A DNA stretch of 17,426 bases from Sphingomonas bacterium (GCA_026785645.1 JAJAZM010000091.1:1-17426); one strand, 5' to 3'. Shown: positions 6,569-14,023, numbered from the stretch's first letter. The notes: a model not told the origin generated them from the sequence alone. Program-made: numbers and translations.

Positions 6569-6981
6569 CAGCGGCGCTTCCGCTTGAAGCTGCGGGTCGC
6601 AATCAAACCGCCGATTCCGAGCAGGATAAGCGGCGCCAGCCACAATGGCGCGGTGACCGAACTCAGCGGCGGGTCATAGGTGACATAGTCGCCATAGCGC
6701 TGGATCAGCCATTGCCGGACCGCGCCCGGGCTTTCGCCCGCGACAATCCGCTGGCGCACCAACGCGCGCATGTCGCCCGCCATTTCGGCATCGCTGTCAG
6801 CGATCGACTGGCCCTGGCAGACGAGACAGCGGAGCGTCTCCATCAATCGCCGTGCCTCGGCCTCTTGCGCGGGGTCGGGGAGTTGCTTGTTGGCATATTG
6901 CGCCGGCGGCAGGGTGGAATCGGCCAGCGCCGGCACCGCGAACAGCAGCAAGACCATCGCCCCGATCAAGCGGCCTTTCAT
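6568..6981 (-). CDS. ccmH: cytochrome c maturation protein CcmH (CycL)
   Basis: Periplasmic, membrane-anchored thiol-disulfide protein that reduces or holds the CXXCH heme-binding cysteines of apocytochrome c. It is 137 aa. A signal peptide, MKGRLIGAMVLLLFAVPALA, occupies residues 1-20. The family motif LRCLVCQGQSIADSDAEMA carries the redox pair C52 and C55. The three-helix-bundle domain continues through WLIQRYGDYVTYDPP (about 91-105), and a C-terminal membrane anchor lies at about 111-128, followed by a basic tail (RSFKRKRR). The start ATG at 6981 overlaps the ccmG stop by four bases (ATGA). This is the short CcmH form without a fused TPR domain; that part is supplied by the separate ccmI gene. 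Certain. Confidence 0.96.
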   Translation of the reverse strand: MKGRLIGAMVLLLFAVPALADSTLPPAQYANKQLPDPAQEAEARRLMETLRCLVCQGQSIADSDAEMAGDMRALVRQRIVAGESPGAVRQWLIQRYGDYVTYDPPLSSVTAPLWLAPLILLGIGGLIATRSFKRKRR

Positions 6982-7505
6982 TGTGCGCCTCTCACTGCGG
7001 CAAGGATCGCAGGTACATCGTCGGCTTTGATGTCGCCGATATGCTGATGCACGATCCGGCCCCGGCCATCGATTACGAAGCTTTCCGGAACCCCCGACGA
7101 CCCGAGCGCAAACTGGATGCGCGATTCCTTGTCGCCGCCAATTCGTTCGAACGGATCCCCGTTGCGCGCCAGGAACGCCCGCAGCGCCGGCTCGGTATCG
7201 CGAATCGCGACCCCGTCGATCTTCACGCCCGCCGCTTTGAGCTGCATCAGGATCGGCGCCTCGGCGATGCACGGCGCGCACCAGCTGGCGAACACATTGA
7301 GCAATCGCGGCTGGCCCTTGCCGAAATCCGCGCTCGCCAGGCCGGGCTTGCCCGCGACGATCGCGTTCAGCGCAAATTGCGGCAGCGGCTGGCCGATCAT
7401 CGCCGATCGCACGGCCCGGTCGGCGGGGGTGAACAGCCCGCTGGCAAGCACCGCGATCACCGCCACGAACGCCACCACCGGAACCCATAACAGCAGCCGC
7501 TTCAT
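6978..7505 (-). CDS. ccmG: thiol:disulfide interchange protein CcmG/DsbE
   Basis: Membrane-anchored periplasmic thioredoxin-like protein that delivers reducing power to CcmH and apocytochrome c. It is 175 aa, the usual size. A single N-terminal membrane anchor lies at about 5-23 (LLWVPVVAFVAVIAVLASG). The thioredoxin domain has the active site NVFASWCAPC with C76 and C79, and the cis-proline region GSSGVPESFVID (about 134-145). GVAIRDTEPALRAFLARNG contains the acidic-residue region typical of CcmG. The ATG at 7505 overlaps the ccmF stop (ATGA), and the 3' end overlaps ccmH (ATGA), so all four ccm genes on this strand form one coupled operon. Certain. Confidence 0.96.
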   Translation of the reverse strand: MKRLLLWVPVVAFVAVIAVLASGLFTPADRAVRSAMIGQPLPQFALNAIVAGKPGLASADFGKGQPRLLNVFASWCAPCIAEAPILMQLKAAGVKIDGVAIRDTEPALRAFLARNGDPFERIGGDKESRIQFALGSSGVPESFVIDGRGRIVHQHIGDIKADDVPAILAAVRGAQ

Positions 7506-9421
7506 GCCCGAGCCTCGGTACGCGCGGCGCGAGCTTCGCGCCGGGTGCGGCCAATCAACGACAAGGCGCCGCCAATCGCGACCAGCAGGCCGCCGAGCCA
7601 GATCAAGGTAACGAACGGCTTCCACCACAATCTGAGCTGCCACCGCCCGGTCGCATCCTGCTGTCCGAGGACGGTGTAGAGCTGGCCGCCGAGCCGGGTG
7701 GCGATCGCTGATTCGCTGGTGACCATCGGCGGGTTGGTGAAAAAGCGGGACTGTGGGGCGAGGTCGAATGACGCGCCGTCACCGCGTCGTGCGGTCAGCC
7801 GCGCTTCCACCGCCGACCAATTCGTGCCGACCGCCGGGGTCACCTGTTCCAGCGTCACATTATACGGCCCGACGCGATGGGTCTCGCCGACCCGCGCCGC
7901 GACCAGGGTTTCCTTGGTGAAGGCGCTGTCCGACGCCATTCCGGCCAGGGCGACCGCGATTCCCAGATGCGCGATCACCATGCCATAGGTGAACAACGGC
8001 GTTCGGCGCAGGTCGCGGCCCCACAAGGGCGCGATACTGGCGACCGCCGCGCCTGCCGCGAACACCAGCCCGAGCAATGGCAATATGCCGATCCCCGGAG
8101 CGAAGATCAGGACGGCGACCAGCGCCGCAACCAGTACACCCGCCGGAAGTGCGACCCTCGCAAGCGCGGCGCGCATCCGGTCGCGCCGCCAGCGAAGCAA
8201 CGGCCCGACCGCCATCACTGCGACCAGCGCCAATGCGATCGGCCCCGCGGTACGGTCGAAGAAGGGTGGCCCGACCGACAATTGCACGCCCCAAGCCGCC
8301 GCGACGATCGGATATAATGTCCCGATCAGCACGATCCCGAGGATGACCGTCAGCAGGAGGTTGTTGATCACCAGCGCACCTTCGCGACTGACCGGCTCGA
8401 ATGTCGTGCCTTCGCGGATGGTCCCGACGCGCAACGCGAACAGCAGCAGCGCGCCGCCAATATAGAGCAGCAGCAGCACAAGAATGAAGCTGCCCCGCGT
8501 CGGGTCGATCGCAAAGGAATGGACGCTGGTAAGAATGCCCGATCGCACTAGGAAAGTGCCGATCATCGACATTGAAAACGCCACCACGGACAGCATGATG
8601 GTCCAGGCGCGCAAGCCGTCGCGGGTCGCCAGCACAGTCACCGAATGAAGCAAGGCGGTCGCCGCCAGCCAAGGCATCAGCGACGCATTTTCGACCGGGT
8701 CCCAGAACCACCAGCCGCCCCATCCAAGCTCGTAATAAGCCCAGTAACTTCCGGCGGTGATCCCCAGCGTCAGGAAAATCCATGCGCCCAAGATCCACGG
8801 CCGCATCGCCCGGGCAAAGGCCGGGCCGACGTCGCGCATCACCATCGCCCCGACCGCAAACGAGAAAGCGATCGAAATTCCGACATAGCCGAAATATAAA
8901 GTCGGAGGATGGAATGCGAGGCCCGGATCCTGAAGCAAGGGGTTGAGGCCAATGCCGTCGGCGGCGGCGGGGGTCAGCCGTGCAAACGGGTTGGAGGAGA
9001 ATAACAGGAAGGTGTAAAAACCTAGCGCGATCGCCGCCTGTGCCCCGAGCGTCGCGACCAATGTCGCCTGTTTGAGGCGACGCTCGAACAACGCCACCGC
9101 CGCGCCGGCCATTCCGAGTACGGTCACCCACAGCAGCATCGAGCCTTCGTGATTGCCCCACGCGCCGGCGAATTTGTAGAGCCATGGCTTGGCCGAATGA
9201 CTATTGGTCGCGACCAGCAGCACGCTCATGTCGGAGCGCATGAACAAGGCGATCAGCAGGGTCATGGAGAAAGCGGCGAGCAGTCCCTGAACAACCGCCA
9301 CCGGTCGAACCGCCGCCATTAAGTCAGAACGGTCCTTGCGAATGGAAAGTGCCGCCAGCAGCAGCTGCAACGCGGCCAGCGCTGCGGCGAACCAAAGCGC
9401 AGCAAGTCCGGCCTCGGCCAT
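7502..9421 (-). CDS. ccmF: heme lyase subunit CcmF
   Basis: Large polytopic inner-membrane protein that carries out heme ligation to apocytochrome c together with CcmH and CcmI. Start chosen at ATG 9421 (MAEAGLAALWFAAALAALQ), which aligns with other CcmF N-termini; ATGs at 9424 and 9439 are in frame but less likely. The product is 639 aa, full length, with many hydrophobic helices. The tryptophan-rich WWD heme-handling motif WGGWWFWDPVENASLMPWL is at about 234-252. Other family landmarks are WGNHEGSMLLWV (about 88-99) and the histidine in GLAFHPPTLYFGYVG (about 167-181). The C-terminal periplasmic domain and a last helix near GGLLVAIGGALSLI are present. It leads the ccmFGHI operon. ccmE, which usually precedes ccmF, is missing; a tRNA gene lies 148 bases upstream instead. 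Confidence 0.97.
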   Translation of the reverse strand: MAEAGLAALWFAAALAALQLLLAALSIRKDRSDLMAAVRPVAVVQGLLAAFSMTLLIALFMRSDMSVLLVATNSHSAKPWLYKFAGAWGNHEGSMLLWVTVLGMAGAAVALFERRLKQATLVATLGAQAAIALGFYTFLLFSSNPFARLTPAAADGIGLNPLLQDPGLAFHPPTLYFGYVGISIAFSFAVGAMVMRDVGPAFARAMRPWILGAWIFLTLGITAGSYWAYYELGWGGWWFWDPVENASLMPWLAATALLHSVTVLATRDGLRAWTIMLSVVAFSMSMIGTFLVRSGILTSVHSFAIDPTRGSFILVLLLLYIGGALLLFALRVGTIREGTTFEPVSREGALVINNLLLTVILGIVLIGTLYPIVAAAWGVQLSVGPPFFDRTAGPIALALVAVMAVGPLLRWRRDRMRAALARVALPAGVLVAALVAVLIFAPGIGILPLLGLVFAAGAAVASIAPLWGRDLRRTPLFTYGMVIAHLGIAVALAGMASDSAFTKETLVAARVGETHRVGPYNVTLEQVTPAVGTNWSAVEARLTARRGDGASFDLAPQSRFFTNPPMVTSESAIATRLGGQLYTVLGQQDATGRWQLRLWWKPFVTLIWLGGLLVAIGGALSLIGRTRREARAARTEARA

Positions 9422-9449
9422 CATGCGACGCGCGACCATCCGGCGCGCA

Positions 9450-9569
9450 TCACGCCGATGGTCGTCCGAAGATTGATCGGGCTAGCGATGGCACGGAGCA
9501 CGGGCACAGGCCGGCAATTAGCAGGATCGCGCTGGGAATCCATGGCCCCCAGACGACAAAATAGACGAA
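9450..9569 (-). other. unexplained hydrophobic open stretch between tRNA-Ser and ccmF
   Basis: On the minus strand the first bases after the tRNA read FVYFVVWGPWIPSAILLI and then AGLCPCSVPSLARSIF, closing with TGA at 9450-9452. The sequence is strongly hydrophobic and looks like one membrane segment. It has no in-frame start codon and runs back into the tRNA, so it is not a gene as it stands. It could be the 3' tail of a lost membrane protein gene or chance. It does not resemble CcmC, CcmD or CcmE closely enough for me to name it. Confidence 0.25.
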
Positions 9570-9660
9570 TGGCGGAGCGGGTGGGATTCGAACCCACGAT
9601 ACGGTTTTGCCGTATACTCACTTTCCAGGCGAGCGCCTTCGACCACTCGGCCACCGCTCC
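9570..9660 (-). tRNA. tRNA-Ser (GGA anticodon)
   Basis: On the minus strand the gene starts GGAGCGG at 9660 and pairs with CCGCTCC near the 3' end, followed by discriminator G and an encoded CCA (9570-9572). The anticodon loop is CTGGAAA, giving anticodon GGA for UCC/UCU codons, within a five-pair stem (CTCGC/GTGAG). The long class II variable arm (TACGG-CAAAA-CCGTA) is typical of serine tRNAs, and the T-arm is GTGGG-TTCGAAT-CCCAC. Length is 91 bases including CCA. It lies upstream of, and in the same direction as, ccmF, with no clear terminator between them. Confidence 0.97.
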
Positions 9661-9712
9661 GCACATCTTGGGATGCCTGGAATGGCTGCCGTTTAGGCGG
9701 ACGCGCGCGGTC

Positions 9713-9726
9713 CGGCAAGCTTGCCG
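9713..9726. promoter_or_regulatory. perfect 14-bp palindrome in a divergent intergenic region
   Basis: CGGCAAGCTTGCCG is a perfect palindrome. It lies between the divergently oriented tRNA-Ser gene (minus) and the metallopeptidase-ccmAB operon (plus), 32 bases before the metallopeptidase ATG. It could be a regulator binding site for a dimeric protein, or a GC-rich hairpin. No promoter boxes are clear around it. Confidence 0.3.
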
Positions 9727-9757
9727 CCGCCGCCTTGCTCGCTCTAAGGCTTGGGTC

Positions 9758-10156
9758 ATGACCCGGCGCTTCGACATCCCCCCTTCAGCCGACGAGATCG
9801 AGGCGATCGCACGCGCCGCGCTCGAGGCGTTGCCCGAACCGTTCGCAAGCCATCTCGGCGCGGTCGTCCTGCAGGTCGACGAGCTGGCCGAGCAGGAGTT
9901 GCTCGCCGAGCTCGGGATCGATCACCCGCTCGACCTCACCGGTGTCTATGAAGGCGTACCGATCGGCGAGAAGAGCGTCGACGCGCCGAGCCAATTGCCC
10001 GACCGGATCCGCCTGTTCCGCCGCGCGATCCTTGATGAATGGATCGAGGAAGGCGAGGATTTCGACCATCTCATCCGCCACATCTTGATCCATGAGGCAG
10101 GCCATCACTTCGGCCTCAGCGATGAGGCGATGCATGCGCTTGAGGAGCAGCCTTGA
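9758..10156 (+). CDS. zincin-like metallopeptidase family protein (MMP-like domain)
   Basis: A small predicted zinc-dependent protease (the Zincin_1, 'minimal metalloprotease-like' family), probably cytosolic since no signal peptide is seen. It is 132 aa, close to the family norm. The catalytic motif HEAGHHFGLSD is at 112-122: H112 and H116 as zinc ligands, E113 as the general base and D122 as a likely third ligand, in the HExxHxxGxxD pattern. The preceding acidic stretch and the segment DRIRLFRRAILDEW are typical. Start ATG at 9758 has an AAGG (9746-9749) eight bases upstream. Its stop overlaps the TTG start of ccmA (TTGA), so it is co-translated with the heme exporter genes. Substrate unknown; a direct role in cytochrome maturation would be speculation. 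Confidence 0.9.
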   Translation: MTRRFDIPPSADEIEAIARAALEALPEPFASHLGAVVLQVDELAEQELLAELGIDHPLDLTGVYEGVPIGEKSVDAPSQLPDRIRLFRRAILDEWIEEGEDFDHLIRHILIHEAGHHFGLSDEAMHALEEQP

Positions 10157-10707
10157 GCGTGGTGATCGAGGCGCGCGGGCTGGCGCTGGTGCGCGGCGGG
10201 CGGTTGCTGTTCGAAGGGGTCGACCTGTCGCTCGATAACGGGGACGGGCTGCACCTCACCGGCCCCAACGGCTGCGGCAAATCGAGCCTGATCCGGCTGA
10301 TCGCAGGGCTGCTGAGCCCGGCGGCCGGGACCATCCAGCGAGCCGACGCGTCGCTTGCCGACGAGCATCTCGCGCTCGATCGCGAATTGCCGCTTGGGCG
10401 AGCCCTGGCCTTTTGGCGCGGCCCCAGGCTGGGCGACGCGATGGCCGCGTTCGATCTCGTGCCGATTGCCCAGGTCCCGGTGCGAATGCTGTCCACCGGG
10501 CAGGGCGGCCGCGCTCGGCTGGCGCGGGTGATGGCCAGCGGTGTTTGCCTATGGCTGCTCGACGAGCCGTTGAATGGTCTCGACGCCGCCGGGTCGGACC
10601 AATTGATCAAGGCGATCGCCGCTCACCGCGCCTCGGGCGGCGCGGTCGTCACCGCAAGCCACCTGCCGCTGGCGGGCGACTGGCAGATGCTGGAGCTTGG
10701 CGCGTGA
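10153..10707 (+). CDS. ccmA: heme exporter ATP-binding protein CcmA
   Basis: ATPase of the CcmABCD complex, which uses ATP hydrolysis to release heme-loaded CcmE from CcmC. It is 184 aa from a TTG start whose TTGA overlaps the preceding stop; GTG at 10159 is an alternative. Walker A is GPNGCGKSS at 37-45, the ABC signature region is LSTGQGGRARLARV at 113-126, and Walker B is LWLLDEPLNGLD at 133-144, with the switch histidine H170 in TASHLPL. RGGRLLFEGVDL near the N-terminus and AFWRGP at 86-91 are typical of CcmA. The signature helix reads GQGGR where most family members have GQRRR, and the Q-loop region is short, as in other sphingomonad CcmA as far as I recall. Coupled to ccmB by a GTGA overlap. 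Confidence 0.92.
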   Translation: MSVVIEARGLALVRGGRLLFEGVDLSLDNGDGLHLTGPNGCGKSSLIRLIAGLLSPAAGTIQRADASLADEHLALDRELPLGRALAFWRGPRLGDAMAAFDLVPIAQVPVRMLSTGQGGRARLARVMASGVCLWLLDEPLNGLDAAGSDQLIKAIAAHRASGGAVVTASHLPLAGDWQMLELGA

Positions 10708-11342
10708 TCGGCGCGCTTATCGCCCGCGAGGTACGGCGCGGCCTCTCCGGCGCTGCATGGCTGCCGATATTATTCTTCCTGCTGGTTGCGGCGATCGTCC
10801 CGTTCGCCGTCGGGCCAGATGCGCAGCTGCTCGCGCGGATCGGCGGCGGGGCATTGTGGATTGCGGCGCTGACCGCAGCGCTGTTGCCGATTGAGCGGCT
10901 GGTCGAACCCGATCGCGCCGACGGTTTCCTCGACCAACTGTCACTGTCCGGTACAAGCGCGGAGGGTATCGCTGCCGCGAAGATCGTCGGCCACTGGCTG
11001 ACGTTCGGGCCATTGCTATTGCTCGCCGCGGTGCCGGCCAGCGTGCTGGTCGGACTTGACGGGGCGGCGTTGGTCCGGGCGTTGATCGCGCTGGCGATCG
11101 GGACCCCGGCGCTGGCTGCATTGGCAGTCACGGTCGCGGCGCTGACCGCCGGCCTGCCCCGCGCAGGTTCTTTGGCCGGGATATTGCTGATGCCGCTCGC
11201 GATTCCCTTGGTGATCTTCGGTGCTGCCGCGACTGGCGCGGATCAGGGTGGTGCGCTCAAGCTCGAGGCGGCAGTTGCCGTGCTAACCCTCGTCGGCGCG
11301 CCCTTCGTGACGGCTGCTGCATTTCGTGCCGCTAGGACTTAG
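10704..11342 (+). CDS. ccmB: heme exporter permease CcmB
   Basis: Inner-membrane permease partner of CcmA in the CcmABCD heme-handling complex. It is 212 aa from a GTG start at 10704 overlapping the ccmA stop. About six hydrophobic helices are apparent. Family landmarks are IAREVRRG at the N-terminus, FFLLVAAIVPFAVGPD (about 25-40), GGGALWIAALTAALLPIERL, DGFLDQLSLSG, the KIVGHWLTFGPLLLLAAVP stretch, GTPALAALAVTVAALT and MPLAIPLVIFG. Normally ccmC follows directly; here the next gene is on the opposite strand and the two 3' ends overlap by 11 bases. ccmC and ccmD are therefore not in this operon. Confidence 0.94.
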   Translation: MIGALIAREVRRGLSGAAWLPILFFLLVAAIVPFAVGPDAQLLARIGGGALWIAALTAALLPIERLVEPDRADGFLDQLSLSGTSAEGIAAAKIVGHWLTFGPLLLLAAVPASVLVGLDGAALVRALIALAIGTPALAALAVTVAALTAGLPRAGSLAGILLMPLAIPLVIFGAAATGADQGGALKLEAAVAVLTLVGAPFVTAAAFRAART

Positions 11343-12204
11343 ACCACCGCGCAAAAATCGCCGTTGGCAGCAAAAGCCCACGCGCCTCCTCGCGAACCGC
11401 CATTTCGCCGCACTCGACCGTCCCGCCGAGCTCAGCGGTCAGCTGGCGTAACAATTCGCCGATGCTCAGCGCCGACATCCGGACTGCATAGACGGTCAGC
11501 ACCAGGAAACGGCTGTCACTATCGAGCAACTTTGCGCCATCGCCGAGCAAGGGCGCGAGATGCTCCTCCAGCCGCCACACTTCACCCTCGGGCCCGCGAC
11601 CGAACTTGGGCGGGTCGAGCAATATCCCGTCGTAGCGCCGCCCGCGCCGGACTTCGCGCGCGGTGAATTTGGCGGCATCGTCGACGATCCAGCGGATCGG
11701 CCGGTCGGTCATCCCCGACAGCTCGGCATTGCGCCGCCCGCCCTCGACCGATTTCTTCGAGGCATCGACATGCACCAGCCGAGCGCCGGCATCGGACAAG
11801 GTCAATGTCCCGACCCCGGTATAGCCGAACAGGTTGAGCACGTCGGCGCCAGCCGCGCGCTCGGCCATATGGTCCCATTGCGGGGCCATGTCGGGAAAGA
11901 AACCGAGGTGGCGGAAGGGGGTCAGGCTGGCGTGGAAGCGGACCTTCCCGCGCGCTAGAGGCCAATCGCGCGGGACCTCGCGATGCTGCTGCCAGCGCCC
12001 GCCGCCATCTTCGTCCGATCCGGGCATGAAGGTTGCGTCGGGATCCCACGAGTCGCTGGCCGGTGCCCACATTGCCTGCGGTTCGGGGCGGACCACGCGG
12101 ATCGGGCCGTAGCGCTCATATTTCCAGCCGCCGCCGCTGTCGATCAACCCCCAATCGTCCCACGGTTCGGCGACGATAGTGGTGAGATTGGCGAGCGCGA
12201 TCAT
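11332..12204 (-). CDS. class I SAM-dependent RNA methyltransferase (RlmI/RlmK-like)
   Basis: Predicted S-adenosylmethionine-dependent methyltransferase of the COG1092 type, probably acting on 23S rRNA; exact target not known. It is 290 aa. The SAM-binding motif I is VLNLFGYTGVGTLTL (about 122-136). The acidic residue of motif II is in LVHVDASKKSVEGGRRNAE (about 143-161), with VDDAAKF at about 174-180. The catalytic-type motif is ILLDPPKFGRG (194-204), DPPK being typical of 5-methylcytosine-like and guanine-N2 families. The N-terminal part (WGLIDSGGGWKYERYG) is the short alphaproteobacterial version without a PUA domain. Its ATG overlaps the M16 peptidase stop (ATGA). It is the last gene of the cox assembly operon and converges with ccmB. 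Confidence 0.85.
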   Translation of the reverse strand: MIALANLTTIVAEPWDDWGLIDSGGGWKYERYGPIRVVRPEPQAMWAPASDSWDPDATFMPGSDEDGGGRWQQHREVPRDWPLARGKVRFHASLTPFRHLGFFPDMAPQWDHMAERAAGADVLNLFGYTGVGTLTLSDAGARLVHVDASKKSVEGGRRNAELSGMTDRPIRWIVDDAAKFTAREVRRGRRYDGILLDPPKFGRGPEGEVWRLEEHLAPLLGDGAKLLDSDSRFLVLTVYAVRMSALSIGELLRQLTAELGGTVECGEMAVREEARGLLLPTAIFARWSKS

Positions 12205-13430
12205 GCCGCCAGCGCGAGCTTGCCGCCGATCGACGCGAGGGCGATCGGGCCGCCGAGCATTTGCTGAGCCACACTGCGAGCATCATATGCCGTGACGCTG
12301 CGGATTTCGGCGAGCATTTCGTCCAAGCTCATGATTCGATTAAATATTTCGATCGATCTGGCCATTGAATCGGCGCGTCCCTGCGGGGTTTCCAGCGCCA
12401 TGATCAGCCCCGCCTCGAGCTGCGCCCGGGCGCGGTCTAGCTCGGCTTCGGTGAGATCCTCGGCGGCGCGCGATACGCATGCCCGCGCCAGCGCCATCGC
12501 CTCGGCGGCGCGCGCCTTGTCGGTCGACAGATTGACCGCGAACAGCCCGGTATCGGCAAACGCCTGGGTCCACGAATAGATTGAATAGGCCAGCCCGCGC
12601 TCCTCGCGCAGCTCCTGGAACAAGCGCGACGACATCCCCCCGCCGACCGCCTGCGAGAACAGCGACAAGGCCGGCGCGGCGTCATGCGACGACGGCAGGC
12701 CGGGCAGCGCGAAGGCGAGGTGGGTCTGCTCGGCGGCCTTGCGGTCGGAGCGGATCCCGCCGAGGAATTGTGCCGGAGCGATTGCGGGCACATCGACCGG
12801 ATCGAGGTCGCCGAACAAGCGCTCGGCCAGGGCCAGCACCGCCTCGGGATCGACCGCACCGGCGGCCGAAATCACCAGCCGCGACGGGCGATACTCCTGC
12901 GCCAGCCAGCCCAGGCAATCGTCGCGGGTCAGGGCGAGGATGCTCTCCTCGCGGCCAAGCACCGGGCGGGCCAGCGGCTGGGTGCCGAGCGCGGCCTCGA
13001 ACAGATGGTCGTGGATCAGATCGTCGGGCGCATCGCGGCATTCGCCAAGTTCGGACAGGATGACCTGCTTCTCGCGCTCAAGCTCTTCGACGTCGAGCCG
13101 CGGCGCGCGCACCAGATCGGCGATCAATTCTAGCCCAAGCCCGACATCGTCGGGCAGGGTGCGCGCATGGAATACCGTCTGGTCGCGCGCGGTCCACGCG
13201 TTCAATGATCCCCCGACATCCTCGATCGCCTCGGCAATGGCGCGCGCATTGCGGCCGCGCGCACCCTTGAACACCATATGCTCGAGCAAATGGGCAAGCC
13301 CGCCCTTGCCCTCGGCCTCGGAGCGCGACCCGACCCCGGCATAGAGCCCGATCGCGGTCGATCGAGCGCCCGGCATCGGGTCGATCGCAAGCGTCAGGCC
13401 ATTGGCGAGGCGGGTCAGCTGCGCGCTCAT
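12201..13430 (-). CDS. M16 family zinc peptidase (processing-peptidase-like)
   Basis: Inverse zincin of the insulinase/pitrilysin superfamily, similar to the mitochondrial processing peptidase beta subunit and bacterial PqqL/YmxG-type proteases. It is 409 aa, the single-chain short M16B form. The inverted zinc motif HLLEH is at 47-51 (H47 and H51 ligands, E50 base), and the third ligand is E127, 76 residues on, in REKQVILSELGE. The second, inactive M16 domain contains the substrate-binding segment SSRLFQELREERGLAYSIYS (about 270-289). No signal peptide is seen, so it is probably cytosolic. ATG 13430 overlaps the SURF1 stop (ATGA). Its presence at the end of cox assembly operons is common in sphingomonads, but no mechanistic link is known to me. 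Confidence 0.93.
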   Translation of the reverse strand: MSAQLTRLANGLTLAIDPMPGARSTAIGLYAGVGSRSEAEGKGGLAHLLEHMVFKGARGRNARAIAEAIEDVGGSLNAWTARDQTVFHARTLPDDVGLGLELIADLVRAPRLDVEELEREKQVILSELGECRDAPDDLIHDHLFEAALGTQPLARPVLGREESILALTRDDCLGWLAQEYRPSRLVISAAGAVDPEAVLALAERLFGDLDPVDVPAIAPAQFLGGIRSDRKAAEQTHLAFALPGLPSSHDAAPALSLFSQAVGGGMSSRLFQELREERGLAYSIYSWTQAFADTGLFAVNLSTDKARAAEAMALARACVSRAAEDLTEAELDRARAQLEAGLIMALETPQGRADSMARSIEIFNRIMSLDEMLAEIRSVTAYDARSVAQQMLGGPIALASIGGKLALAA

Positions 13431-14023
13431 TTACCGCCTTCCGCCTTGAGCCGCTTGCGCAGCGCGAGGACGTAAATCACCGCAGCAGCGGCAGCAAAGA
13501 AGAACCATTGCGCGGCGTAGAACAGATGATTGTTGGGGATCGATTCGGGCGAGGGCGGCGCACTTGCCACAAGCCCGCCCAGCCCGTCGCCCGACACCAG
13601 CCGAAGCCGCGCCTTGCGATCCGGGCTGATCATCCCCGACACCGTTCCCCCGGTCCAGCTCGACTTGGCATTGGGATCCTTCGACCAGCCGGCATCGACC
13701 ACCATCCCCGGCCCTTCGGCGCCGGACGCGCAACTGGCGAAATGCGAATAGCCGGGCTCTCCGCCACGATCTGCGCCGGCCAGCGCATTCCAGCTGACCA
13801 CGCGGCTGCACTGCCCCGTCGCGCGACGATAGAGCGGCAGCTCGCCGGTCAGCGGGATGGTCGGGAAGGCGATTTCGGGAAGCCCCTGCGCCGCGGCATA
13901 GCGCGCCAGCATCGCCTGCTTCTCCCCCGAGCGAGCGATTTGCCAGATTCCCAGCCCGATCATCGTTGCCACCGCGGCAAGCACCAGCAGGGTCGGGATC
14001 AGCGGCAGGCGACGCAAGGTCAT
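13427..14023 (-). CDS. SURF1 family cytochrome oxidase assembly protein
   Basis: Inner-membrane assembly factor that helps insert heme a into subunit I of the aa3-type cytochrome c oxidase. It is 198 aa, slightly short for the family. One N-terminal membrane helix (about 9-29) ends in the signature LGIWQIARSGEKQ. A periplasmic domain with VVDAGWSKDP (the conserved (V/D)xGW element) follows. The C-terminal helix (about 168-188) begins with the family motif PNNHLFYAAQWFFFA. The start at ATG 14023 overlaps the DUF983 stop (ATGA) and aligns with family N-termini. Two cysteines in the periplasmic loop (GQCSR, FASCAS) are not a recognised SURF1 feature and might form a disulfide. Confidence 0.9.
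   Translation of the reverse strand: MTLRRLPLIPTLLVLAAVATMIGLGIWQIARSGEKQAMLARYAAAQGLPEIAFPTIPLTGELPLYRRATGQCSRVVSWNALAGADRGGEPGYSHFASCASGAEGPGMVVDAGWSKDPNAKSSWTGGTVSGMISPDRKARLRLVSGDGLGGLVASAPPSPESIPNNHLFYAAQWFFFAAAAAVIYVLALRKRLKAEGGK

Noticed and set aside
7860..9185. 441-codon minus-strand open frame overlapping ccmF in another frame
   Set aside because: Arg/Gly/Asp-rich shadow peptide without domains; the ccmF frame carries the WWD motif and membrane helices.
9440..9569. A ccmD or ccmE gene between the tRNA and ccmF
   Set aside because: No start codon in the hydrophobic frame, and no CcmE heme-binding HxxxY region or CcmD pattern could be seen in any frame.
9571..9700. Plus-strand frame reading MAERVGFEPTIRF across the tRNA region, joined upstream of the metallopeptidase
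   Set aside because: This peptide is the classic translation artefact of the antisense of a serine tRNA gene; the real metallopeptidase start is ATG 9758.
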